Source: Alphaproteobacteria bacterium (GTDB lineage Bacteria > Pseudomonadota > Alphaproteobacteria > JANSWW01). From it: a stretch of 64,000 nt of DNA. The translations under genes and the position numbers were made by a program. Numbering within the stretch: the first letter of the stretch is position 1; the number at the start of each line of letters is the position of its first letter. The stretch is from the NCBI GenBank assembly GCA_024743275.1, contig JANSWW010000003.1:186001-250000 (forward strand), in the 5' to 3' direction. Shown here piece by piece: positions 27,923-37,646 of the stretch. The notes below the pieces were generated by a model. It had not been told where the DNA came from and ran no database searches. It saw only the letters and a list, made by a program, of their open reading frames with translations.

Positions 27923-28755
27923 CCGACCTCATCACCGTCGCGGATTTGCGGAAGACCTTTCGCGCCGAGGGGCGTTCGGTTGCGGCCGCCGACGGCGTAT
28001 CGTTCTCGATCGCCAGGGGCGAGACCCTGGCCCTGGTCGGCGAGAGCGGATCGGGCAAGTCGACCACGGCCCGCCTGATCCTGCGGCTGGTCCGGCCGGA
28101 TGGCGGACACATCTCTTACGACGGTTCGGATGTGCTGTCCCTTGCGGGTCAAGACCTCAAGGCCTTCCGTCGCCGGGCGCAGATGGTCTTCCAGGACCCC
28201 TATGCCTCTCTCGACCCCAAGCTCACCGTCGGCCAGATCATCGCAGAGCCGCTGATCATTCACCGGCTCGCATCCGGCCGGCGCAAGGAGCGGGTGGCCG
28301 AATTGCTGGATCTGGTGGGGCTGGAGGCGGACGTGGCCAAACGCCGGCCCAAGGCGTTTTCCGGTGGCCAGCGACAGCGCATCGGGATCGCCCGGGCGCT
28401 CGCCGTCGAGCCCGAATTCCTGGCTTTGGACGAGCCGGTCTCCGCCCTCGACATGTCGGTGCAGGCGGATCTGCTCAATCTCCTGGACCGGCTGCAGCGG
28501 CGGTTCGGTCTGACCTATCTGTTCATCTCCCATGATATTGGCGTCGTCCGTCATGTCGCCGACCGGGTGGCGGTCATGCAGGCCGGCGCGCTGGTTGAGA
28601 TCGGGGCGGCGGAAGAGGTGCTGTCGGCCCCCCGGCATCCCTATACCCAGGGCCTGATGGCGAGCGTGCCCAAGGTGCCGGACACACGCCCGCCCGGGAT
28701 CGGGATATGGGCGCAAGCCGTGTCTAAATCGGAATCCCGAGCCGCCGATAGATGA
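27919..28755 (+). CDS. ABC transporter ATPase, oligopeptide type (DppF/OppF)
   Basis: A 278-residue ABC ATPase starting at a GTG that overlaps the upstream stop (GTGA). It has Walker [10 protein letters not shown] (residues 41-49), signature [15 protein letters not shown] and Walker [12 protein letters not shown]. It forms the heterodimer with the preceding ATPase. The C-terminus is shorter than a typical OppF, ending soon after [10 protein letters not shown], and its last 32 bases overlap the convergent DUF962 gene. Confidence 0.9.
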   Translation: MTDLITVADLRKTFRAEGRSVAAADGVSFSIARGETLALVGESGSGKSTTARLILRLVRPDGGHISYDGSDVLSLAGQDLKAFRRRAQMVFQDPYASLDPKLTVGQIIAEPLIIHRLASGRRKERVAELLDLVGLEADVAKRRPKAFSGGQRQRIGIARALAVEPEFLALDEPVSALDMSVQADLLNLLDRLQRRFGLTYLFISHDIGVVRHVADRVAVMQAGALVEIGAAEEVLSAPRHPYTQGLMASVPKVPDTRPPGIGIWAQAVSKSESRAADR

Positions 28756-29182
28756 AGCTCAGTAGCCAGGCCGGGCCGATCATCAGGAATTGGACGTCCT
28801 TGAAGAAGGAGGGCTTCTTGCCTTCGATCCTGTGACCCCAGAACTGGCCGATCCAGGCCAGGACGAAGGCGGCGAGCGCGACTTGCCAGACCGGTGCCAC
28901 GGCCTCGACCGCGAGGATCAATCCCATCGAGAGGGCGGAGACGACGACGAAGCCGAGCGCCAGCGTCGGCGAGAGGACCGCATAGTAGACAAGCGAGAGG
29001 GTCAGCAGAATGCCGAGCCAGCCGAACGGCATCCAGGCAATCGCCCCGATCGACGGGATCTCATGGATCAGCGCGAGGACGCACCAAAAGATCACCGGGA
29101 CACAAACCCAGTGAATCCGCTTGTTCCGCTCGTTCTGGTGGCTCTCGCCATATTCCTCCAGAAGAGCGTCGATCTTCCGCAT
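28724..29182 (-). CDS. DUF962/Mpo1-like membrane protein
   Basis: A 152-residue membrane protein with about four hydrophobic helices. The N-terminal [19 protein letters not shown] segment, with its histidines before the first helix, and a late [15 protein letters not shown] are the conserved parts of the DUF962 family, whose yeast member Mpo1 is a 2-hydroxy fatty acid dioxygenase using Fe2+. It is alone on the minus strand, overlapping the DppF gene end by 32 bases. A lipid-related oxygenase activity is an inference from the family. Confidence 0.85.
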   Translation of the reverse strand: MRKIDALLEEYGESHQNERNKRIHWVCVPVIFWCVLALIHEIPSIGAIAWMPFGWLGILLTLSLVYYAVLSPTLALGFVVVSALSMGLILAVEAVAPVWQVALAAFVLAWIGQFWGHRIEGKKPSFFKDVQFLMIGPAWLLSFIYRRLGIPI

Positions 29183-29352
29183 CGTCTCATGCCTCCACTC
29201 ATTTCCCTCTTGGGTTTTTCCCGAGGGTAGCGGGAGGCAGGGGGGCCGGCAATCCGAAGCCCGCGCCTGAAATGGGCGGTATGATCAAAAGCCCGCTGAC
29301 AGGAAGGCCGCTTCCCTTCTAGTCTCAACCAAACAACAAGGAGGCAGGCTTC

Positions 29353-30825
29353 ATGGCGTCATTCGACAAGGTGATCACAGGCGGGGAGATCGTCACCGCT
29401 TCGGACCGGTATTTCGCGGACATCGGGATCAAGGACGGCGTGATCGCGGCGATCGGCCGGGATCTCGACGGTGCCGCCGAGGTGATCGACGCCGCGGGCA
29501 AGCTGGTCCTCCCGGGCGGGATCGACAGCCATTGCCATATCGACCAGCCATCCTCCTCCGGTGCCATCACGGCGGACGATTTCGAAAGCGGCACGCGCTC
29601 GGCGGCCTGCGGCGGGACGACCATGATCATCCCGTTCGCCGCCCAGCATCGGGGCCAATCGCTCCGTGCCGTGGTTCAGGACTATCACGCGCGGGCGGAG
29701 GGAAAGGCCCATACGGACTATGCCTTCCACCTGATCATCTCCGATCCGACGGACCAGGTCCTGGGTCAGGAGCTGCCGGCCCTCATCAAGGACGGCTATA
29801 CCAGCTTCAAGATCTATCTCACCTATGATTCGCTGAAGCTCGACGACCGTCAGGTCCTCGATGTGCTGGCGACCGCCCGCCGCGAGGGGGCGATGGTGAT
29901 GATCCACGCGGAAAACCACGATGTGATCAACTGGCTGACCGAGCGCCTGTTGGAAAGCGGACACGACGCGCCGCCCTTCCATGCGGTCGCCCACGCCGCG
30001 GCCGCCGAGCGGGAGGCGACCCATCGGGCGATCACGCTCGCCGAGATCGTCGATCAGCCGATGCTTGTGGTCCATGTCTCGGCCAAGGCGGCGATCGACG
30101 AGATCCGCGAGGCCAAGGCGCGGGGGCTCAAGATCTATGGCGAGACCTGTCCGCAATACCTCTTCCTGACCGCCCATGACATGGACCGGGAGGGCTTCGA
30201 GGGGGCGAAATACATGTGCTCGCCGCCGCCGCGCGATAAGGCCAATCAGGAGCATGTGTGGAACGGCCTGACCTCCGGCGTGTTCGACGTCTTCTCCTCC
30301 GACCACGCGCCCTATCTCTATTCCGGCGACGAGGGCAAGGCCCAGCATGGCCATGGTTGCGGCTTCCACCGGGTCGCCAACGGCGTGCCGGGGCTGGAGA
30401 TCCGCATGCCGCTGCTGTTCTCCGAAGGGGTTCGGACCGGTCGCCTCGATATCCATCGCTTCGTCGACCTCTGCTGCACCCGACCCGCCCGGATGTACGG
30501 GCTCAGCCCGCGCAAGGGCACCATCGCGGTCGGGAGCGACGCCGACATCGTGCTCTGGGACACGGAAAAGACGGTCACCATCACCCAGGAGCTGTTGCAC
30601 GACAACATGGACTACACGCCCTATGAGGGGCGGGTCTGCACCGGTTGGCCGGTGCTGACCCTGACCGGCGGCGAGGTCGTTTATCGCGACGGCGAGTTCG
30701 TCGCGCGCAAGGGCAAGGGCCGGTTCATCCCCTGCGATCTGCCGGAGACGGCGAAGCCGCTGGGTCAGTCGATCCACGGGTTCAACCCCGCCGAAGGCCG
30801 CTATGCGGGCCGCTACGAAGCATAA
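29353..30825 (+). CDS. hydA: dihydropyrimidinase / D-hydantoinase
   Basis: A 490-residue cyclic amidase that opens hydantoins or dihydropyrimidines to N-carbamoyl amino acids. Metal ligands are His60 and His62 in GGIDSHCHIDQ, the carboxylated lysine Lys153 in YTSFKIYLTYD, histidines in MMIHAENHD and VVHVSAKAA, and the catalytic aspartate in FSSDHAPY. Length and motifs match the family closely. It starts after AAGGAGGCAGG and is followed 12 bases later by a D-carbamoylase-type gene, the classic two-step arrangement. Confidence 0.94.
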   Translation: MASFDKVITGGEIVTASDRYFADIGIKDGVIAAIGRDLDGAAEVIDAAGKLVLPGGIDSHCHIDQPSSSGAITADDFESGTRSAACGGTTMIIPFAAQHRGQSLRAVVQDYHARAEGKAHTDYAFHLIISDPTDQVLGQELPALIKDGYTSFKIYLTYDSLKLDDRQVLDVLATARREGAMVMIHAENHDVINWLTERLLESGHDAPPFHAVAHAAAAEREATHRAITLAEIVDQPMLVVHVSAKAAIDEIREAKARGLKIYGETCPQYLFLTAHDMDREGFEGAKYMCSPPPRDKANQEHVWNGLTSGVFDVFSSDHAPYLYSGDEGKAQHGHGCGFHRVANGVPGLEIRMPLLFSEGVRTGRLDIHRFVDLCCTRPARMYGLSPRKGTIAVGSDADIVLWDTEKTVTITQELLHDNMDYTPYEGRVCTGWPVLTLTGGEVVYRDGEFVARKGKGRFIPCDLPETAKPLGQSIHGFNPAEGRYAGRYEA

Positions 30826-30837
30826 GGATAAACAAGA

Positions 30838-31764
30838 ATGACGCGTATTCTGACGGCCGCGGCCGCCCAGCTCGGCCCGATCGCCCGTGAGGAGAGCCGC
30901 GAAAGCGCGGTCTCCCGCATGGTCGACCTCATGAAGCAGGGGGCGGCGCGCGGTGTCCGCTACCTGGTGTTCCCGGAACTGGCGCTGACCACCTTCTTTC
31001 CCCGCTGGTATATGGAGGACTGGGCCGAGGTCGACAGCTTCTTCGAGACCGAGATGCCCGGGCCGGCGACAAAGCGGTTGTTCGAGGCGTCGGCCGAGTA
31101 CGGCATCGGCTTCTATCTCGGCTATGCGGAGAAGACCCCGGACGGCCACCGCTACAACACCGCGATCCTGGTCGACGACAAGGGCGCCATCGTCGGTAAA
31201 TACCGCAAGGTCCATCTGCCCGGCCATTCGGAATATGAGGGCCACCGGCCCTGGCAGCATCTCGAGAAGCGCTATTTCGAGCCGGGCGATATCGGCTTTC
31301 CGGTCTGGCGGTCCCAGAACGCGATCATGGGGATGGCGATCTGCAACGACCGCCGCTGGCCGGAGATGTACCGGGTGATGGGCCTTAAGGGCATGGAGGT
31401 GCTGTCCCTCGGCTATAACACGCCGGATGTGAACACCTCGGCCTGGGAGCCCAATCACCTGCGCATGTTCCACAATCACCTGGTGATGCAGGCCGGCGCC
31501 TATCAGAACAGCAGCTATGTTATCGCCACGGCCAAGGCCGGGATCGAGGAGGGTGTGGGCATGATTGGCGGTAGCTGTATCGTCCAGCCCTCCGGCGAGA
31601 TCGTCGCCCAGGCCCAGACGGTCGGTGACGAACTGATCGTCGCCGACCTGGATCTGGATCTGTGCAAGATGGGCAAGGAGACGATCTTCAACTTCGCCCG
31701 CCACCGTCGCGTGGAGCATTACGGGATCATCGCCAGCCAGACGGGCGTGGTCGAGCCGGAGTGA
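30838..31764 (+). CDS. N-carbamoyl-D-amino-acid hydrolase (nitrilase superfamily)
   Basis: A 308-residue carbon-nitrogen hydrolase. The catalytic triad is Glu47 (FPELAL), Lys124 (GKYRKVHLPG) and Cys169 (AICNDRRWPE), spaced as in Agrobacterium D-carbamoylase, with which many surrounding segments also agree (LTTFFPRW, HLEKRYFEPGD). It removes the carbamoyl group from the hydantoinase product, releasing an amino acid, CO2 and ammonia. Whether it prefers D-carbamoyl amino acids or N-carbamoyl-beta-alanine cannot be decided from sequence. It is the second gene of the hydantoinase operon. Confidence 0.9.
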   Translation: MTRILTAAAAQLGPIAREESRESAVSRMVDLMKQGAARGVRYLVFPELALTTFFPRWYMEDWAEVDSFFETEMPGPATKRLFEASAEYGIGFYLGYAEKTPDGHRYNTAILVDDKGAIVGKYRKVHLPGHSEYEGHRPWQHLEKRYFEPGDIGFPVWRSQNAIMGMAICNDRRWPEMYRVMGLKGMEVLSLGYNTPDVNTSAWEPNHLRMFHNHLVMQAGAYQNSSYVIATAKAGIEEGVGMIGGSCIVQPSGEIVAQAQTVGDELIVADLDLDLCKMGKETIFNFARHRRVEHYGIIASQTGVVEPE

Positions 31765-31795
31765 TTCGGCCCTCCCGCCCGCCGGTTCCTTCCTC

Positions 31796-33709
<1,914 letters not shown>

Positions 33710-33869
33710 CGACGTGTTGCCCGGGGTAAGCGGACATCTCTGGATCGGGTCTGTTGGGAAGCCCGCCGCAGTCTGATGGCCACGGGCTATCGGTGACGGG
33801 TACGGCCCGGGCCTTCCAAGGGGCGCGAAGCGGACGCTCGCACCCTCGGCCGAGGCGATACGGGATCGG

Positions 33870-34018
33870 GCGGTTAGAGCCAAATCCGACCATTCTGAAT
33901 CACTTGATAATCCAGAATGGTCGGTGAATTTGCCTCTAAAACAATAAGAGAGAGCGGATTCACGCGTGGCATTCCGGTCGTGTCACGGACCAGATGCCAC
34001 GCGATCCGCTCTAACCGC
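33870..34018. repeat. mosaic palindromic element, about 149 bases
   Basis: A nested palindrome. Outer arms GCGGTTAGAGC (33870-33880) and GCTCTAACCGC (34008-34018) are exact inverted repeats. Inside lie two hairpins: CCGACCATTCTG (33886-33897) with CAGAATGGTCGG (33913-33924), and a larger one whose arms AGAGCGGAT + CGCGTGGCAT (33951-33972, three-base bulge) pair with 33994-34012. The design, two palindromes bounded by terminal inverted repeats in an intergenic gap, matches non-coding mosaic or MITE-like elements known in alphaproteobacteria such as RIME. Confidence 0.75.
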
Positions 34019-34308
34019 GAAGCGGCGGTACGCCCCCGATCATCAGGATTTTCGTCACCATGATCCCTGCTTTCCGTTGGGAATAGCTGAACACGTCTGG
34101 GAAGAATTTTGCCATAGGGTATTGTGCGAGGGAAGCGCCCGAGGGCCGCGCCCGGCGCATTGCTCCGGGGACGTTGCCGATCGGCCACAGGATCACCTCT
34201 ATATCTGGCGCAAACCAGCCATCCCGGTCTTCGGTCCCGCTCGACGGCCGGCGGGATATCCATTAGCCTCTGCGCAACTACTATCCGATCTTTGCCGGAG
34301 GCTCCGCC
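34019..34308. other. intergenic region upstream of the aminotransferase
   Basis: No gene is convincing here. A minus-strand frame of 61 residues (34011-34196) runs into the palindromic element and has no clear ribosome binding site. The promoter of the aminotransferase gene is presumably within this stretch but I cannot point to a good -35/-10 pair. Confidence 0.35.
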
Positions 34309-35691
34309 ATGACCGTTCTGCCCAATTCGCCGCAAGCGCGCGACGTCGAGACCATGATCCACAGCTATACGGATCTGAAGGCGCACCAGAGCGTCGGGCC
34401 GAAGATCATCGGTCGCGGCGACGGTGTTTATGTCTATGACGATGACGGCAAGCGCTATATCGAGGGCTTGGCGGCCTTGTGGAGCACGTCCCTGGGCTTC
34501 TCCGAACAGCGCCTGATCGACGCCGCGATCAAGCAGATGCAGGAGCTTCCCTACTACCACACCTTCGCCCATAAGTCGCATAATCCGGCGATCGATCTGG
34601 CGGAAAAGCTGCTGTCCATCGCCCCCGGCAAGATGTCGAAGGCGCTGTTCCAGTGCTCCGGGTCGGAGGCGAACGACACCGCGGTCAAGCTGGTCTGGTA
34701 CTATCACAACGCCATCGGCAAGCCGGCGAAGAAGAAGATCATCAGCCGGATCAAGGGCTATCACGGCGTGACCGTCGCTGCGGCCAGTCTCACGGGGCTG
34801 CCGCATCTTCACATGGATTTCGACCTGCCGATTCAGAACGTCATTCATGCGGACTGCCCGCATCACTATCGCTTCGCCTATGAGGGCGAGAGCGAGGAGG
34901 ATTTCGCCTCCCGCCTTGCCGGCATGCTGGAGCGTCAGATCATCGACGAGGGGCCGGACACGGTCGCCGCCTTCATCGCCGAGCCGGTGATGGGAGCCGG
35001 CGGGGTGATCGTGCCGCCGAAGACCTATTTCGAGAAGATCCAGCGGGTCCTCAAGAAATACGACATCCTGTTCATCGCCGACGAGGTGATCTGCGGCTTC
35101 GGGCGGACCGGCAATATGTGGGGCAGCATCACCTTCGACCTAGATCCGGACATCGTGACCTGCGCCAAGGCGCTGTCGTCCTCCTATATGCCGATCTCGG
35201 GCATCATGGTGAACGACAAGGTGTTCGAGGCCATGGTCTCCGAATCCGAGAAGATCGGGGTGTTTGGCCACGGCTATACCTATTCCGGCCATCCGGTGGC
35301 CGCGGCGGTCGCCCTCGAGACGCTTAAAATCTATGAGGAGCGGGACATCGTCGGTCATGTCCGCAAGATGGCCGAGCCCTTCCAGGCCCGCCTCAAGGCG
35401 CTCGGCGATCACCCGCTGGTCGGCGAGACCCGGGGCATCGGCCTGATCGGCGCCACCGAACTGGTCAAGGACAAGAAGACCAAGCAGGCCTTCGATCCGA
35501 AGGCGAAGGTCGGCGCCCATGTCGCCAGGTTCTGCGAGCAGCACGGTGTGATCCTGCGGCCCCTGGGCGACGGCATCGGTATCTGCCCACCGCTGGTGCT
35601 GAACGAGGAGCAGGTCCACGAGATCTTCGACAAGTTCTCCGCCGCGCTCGACGACGGCTACACCTGGGCCAAGGACGAGGGGCTGGTTTAA
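34309..35691 (+). CDS. class III PLP-dependent aminotransferase (omega-amino acid type)
   Basis: A 460-residue fold-type I aminotransferase of the ornithine/beta-alanine/GABA group. The PLP lysine is Lys287 in CAKALSSSYMP, preceded by the aspartate motif FIADEVICGFGRTG and the early glycine-rich CSGSEAND. Such enzymes move terminal amino groups from omega-amino acids, polyamines or beta-alanine to pyruvate. Its location after the hydantoinase cluster would suit beta-alanine or another amine from carbamoyl hydrolysis (inference). It starts after GCCGGAGGC and leads a LysE exporter gene, 16 bases downstream. Confidence 0.9.
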   Translation: MTVLPNSPQARDVETMIHSYTDLKAHQSVGPKIIGRGDGVYVYDDDGKRYIEGLAALWSTSLGFSEQRLIDAAIKQMQELPYYHTFAHKSHNPAIDLAEKLLSIAPGKMSKALFQCSGSEANDTAVKLVWYYHNAIGKPAKKKIISRIKGYHGVTVAAASLTGLPHLHMDFDLPIQNVIHADCPHHYRFAYEGESEEDFASRLAGMLERQIIDEGPDTVAAFIAEPVMGAGGVIVPPKTYFEKIQRVLKKYDILFIADEVICGFGRTGNMWGSITFDLDPDIVTCAKALSSSYMPISGIMVNDKVFEAMVSESEKIGVFGHGYTYSGHPVAAAVALETLKIYEERDIVGHVRKMAEPFQARLKALGDHPLVGETRGIGLIGATELVKDKKTKQAFDPKAKVGAHVARFCEQHGVILRPLGDGIGICPPLVLNEEQVHEIFDKFSAALDDGYTWAKDEGLV

Positions 35692-35707
35692 GCGGAGAGT
35701 CTCTCTG

Positions 35708-36328
35708 ATGGCGTTCGATCTTTGGCTCGCCTTCGCCGCCGCCTCGGCGGTGGTGCTGATGATCCCGGGGCCGACCATCCTCTTGGTGGTCGGCTATGCC
35801 CTCGGGGAAGGCAAGCGGGCGGCGATGACCTGTTCGGCCGGCGTCGTGCTGGGCGATTTCGTCGCCATCACCCTGTCCTTCGTCGGGGTCGGCGCGCTGA
35901 TCGCCGCGTCGGCGGACGCCTTTACCGCGCTGAAATGGGCGGGGGCCGCCTATCTTGTCTATCTCGGCATCAAGATGTGGCGCGCCACTCCCCATCTGGA
36001 CGCGGCCGAGGCACGGACGGTTACCAGCCATCGGACCATGTTCACCCGGTCCTTCGTGGTGACCATGCTCAATCCGAAGTCGATCGCCTTCTTCATCGCC
36101 TTCATGCCGCAATTCATCGACCCGGCGGCGGCCCTGCTGCCCCAGGCGACGGCGATGACGGCGACCTTCCTGGTGCTTGCCTTCGCCAATGCCCTTTTCT
36201 ATGCCTTCCTGGCCGGCACCGCGCGGCAGCAGATCCGCCGGCCCGCCGTGCTCCGGGCGGTTAACCGGGTCGGCGGGACGGTGCTGATCGGCGCCGGGAT
36301 CATGACCGCCGCCCTCAAGAGGGCTTAG
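35708..36328 (+). CDS. LysE/RhtB-family amino-acid exporter
   Basis: A 206-residue membrane protein with about six hydrophobic helices. The N-terminal MIPGPTILLVVGYALGEGKRAA, then the central FTRSFVVTMLNPKSIAFF segment, are typical of the LysE/RhtB family, which exports amino acids such as lysine, homoserine or threonine. It follows the aminotransferase by 16 bases and is probably in the same transcript, perhaps relieving accumulation of the amino-acid product. Confidence 0.9.
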   Translation: MAFDLWLAFAAASAVVLMIPGPTILLVVGYALGEGKRAAMTCSAGVVLGDFVAITLSFVGVGALIAASADAFTALKWAGAAYLVYLGIKMWRATPHLDAAEARTVTSHRTMFTRSFVVTMLNPKSIAFFIAFMPQFIDPAAALLPQATAMTATFLVLAFANALFYAFLAGTARQQIRRPAVLRAVNRVGGTVLIGAGIMTAALKRA

Positions 36329-36343
36329 ACGGACGCATCCCAA

Positions 36344-36366
36344 CTCCTCCCCTCTGAACGGAGGAG
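36344..36366 (+). terminator. hairpin after the LysE gene
   Basis: CTCCTCC (36344-36350) and GGAGGAG (36360-36366) form a 7-base stem with a 9-base loop, 16 bases past the LysE stop. There is no long U tract, so intrinsic termination is only possible. Confidence 0.4.
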
Positions 36367-36641
36367 ACTTGGCTCGCAGGTCATCACCCTTTTCCCATTC
36401 AAGAATTCTTCGCCCACTGCACCAAGCCATGGGGCGGCTGAAATCGGCCTCCGTGGCGATTGGACAGGGCCCGTCGCCGCTCTTTCGAGGCTGGAGCGGT
36501 GCCTGTGCTTTTGGTCGCTGGCGAATCCCCCCTCACCCAAGGTAGATTCCCGGGAATTGTATCGATCGACTGTACCCATCGCGGGTCCGGCGGCGCCCTG
36601 AGGTGGCCTGCGGGACCGGCATGGAGAGGGAGGGAACACCG
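36367..36641. other. intergenic region before the binding-protein gene
   Basis: This stretch has no convincing gene. It holds the palindrome AAGAATTCTT near 36400 and leads to a strong GAGGGAGG ribosome binding site for the gene at 36642. A promoter is expected but I cannot single one out. Confidence 0.35.
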
Positions 36642-37643
36642 ATGGCAAAGCGCATGCACGCCCCGGGAATGGCCATGATGACTTGGATCGCCGCGTCCTT
36701 CGTCGCCGTGGTCGCCCTGGTGCCGGGTACCTCGGGTGCCGTTTTCGCCGCCGAACTGACCGTCCAGCTCAATTGGGTGCCGACCGCGGCCTTCGCCGGA
36801 TATTACCACGCAAAGGATGCGGGGCTTTACGAAGACCGCGATCTTTCGGTCCGCCTGCTTCACGGCGGTCCCGACGTCAATCCGATCGAATCGGTGGTGT
36901 CCGGTCGGGCGCAGATCGGTTTGACCGGAGCCAAGAGACTGCTGAAGGCCCGGGCGGCGGGGCAACCGGTTCGGGCCGTGGCCGCCATTTTCCAGCGTAG
37001 CCCGGTCGTTTTTATGTCCGATGCCGCGAAAAACCTTGGCGATCCGCGCCGGTTCGCCGGACGGACCATCCGGGTGACGCCGGACATGGTCCCGGTGCTA
37101 CAGGCCGTGATGTCCCGGGTCGGAGTCGCCGAGGGCGACTATCGGACGGTCAGCCTGCCCTCCGACCCCGGCTTGTTCGATACCGGGGTCGCCGATATCT
37201 GGGCGGGCCACATCACCGGCCTCGCCCTGCGCCTCTCCCAGATGGGGCACCGGCTGAGCTATGTGTTCCCGTCGGATTATGGCGTGCAGGACTATGGCGG
37301 CGTGATCTTTGCGACCGAGGAGTATTTGGCCCAGAACGAGGAGGCGGTCGCGGACTTCGTTGCCGCGAGCCTCGCCGGCTTCCAGACCATCATCGAGAAC
37401 GCGGACATGGCCGGGCCGCTCGTTCAACTCAGAAATCCCGATGCCGATGTCGCGTTTCAATCCGCCCGCATGGCGGCGAGCGTCCCGCTGATCCACACCG
37501 GCGTTGACCGTCTCGGCGGCATGACACTGGAGAAATGGCGGAGCATCCTGAGCTTCGAGCAACGCGTCGGCGGGTTGCCCGAGGATATGCGGGCCGAGGA
37601 CGCGTTCACCCTGGGCATCCTCCGGACTTTGGGGGAGGGATGA
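36642..37643 (+). CDS. periplasmic substrate-binding protein, NMT1/THI5-like
   Basis: A 333-residue secreted protein: Sec-type signal in roughly the first 34 residues (hydrophobic run ending VFAAE), then the NMT1/THI5 fold with the characteristic LNWVPTAAFAGYYHAKDAGLY opening used by pyrimidine-precursor and thiamine-type binding proteins. The start at 36642 follows GAGGGAGG. No ABC permease or ATPase gene is adjacent. Instead the next gene, three bases downstream, is a membrane histidine kinase, so this protein may deliver a ligand signal to that kinase. Confidence 0.85.
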   Translation: MAKRMHAPGMAMMTWIAASFVAVVALVPGTSGAVFAAELTVQLNWVPTAAFAGYYHAKDAGLYEDRDLSVRLLHGGPDVNPIESVVSGRAQIGLTGAKRLLKARAAGQPVRAVAAIFQRSPVVFMSDAAKNLGDPRRFAGRTIRVTPDMVPVLQAVMSRVGVAEGDYRTVSLPSDPGLFDTGVADIWAGHITGLALRLSQMGHRLSYVFPSDYGVQDYGGVIFATEEYLAQNEEAVADFVAASLAGFQTIIENADMAGPLVQLRNPDADVAFQSARMAASVPLIHTGVDRLGGMTLEKWRSILSFEQRVGGLPEDMRAEDAFTLGILRTLGEG

Positions 37644-37646
37644 CGC

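Noticed and set aside
34011..34196. A 61-residue minus-strand frame upstream of the aminotransferase
   Set aside because: Its end runs into the palindromic element and it has no convincing ribosome binding site or protein-like composition.
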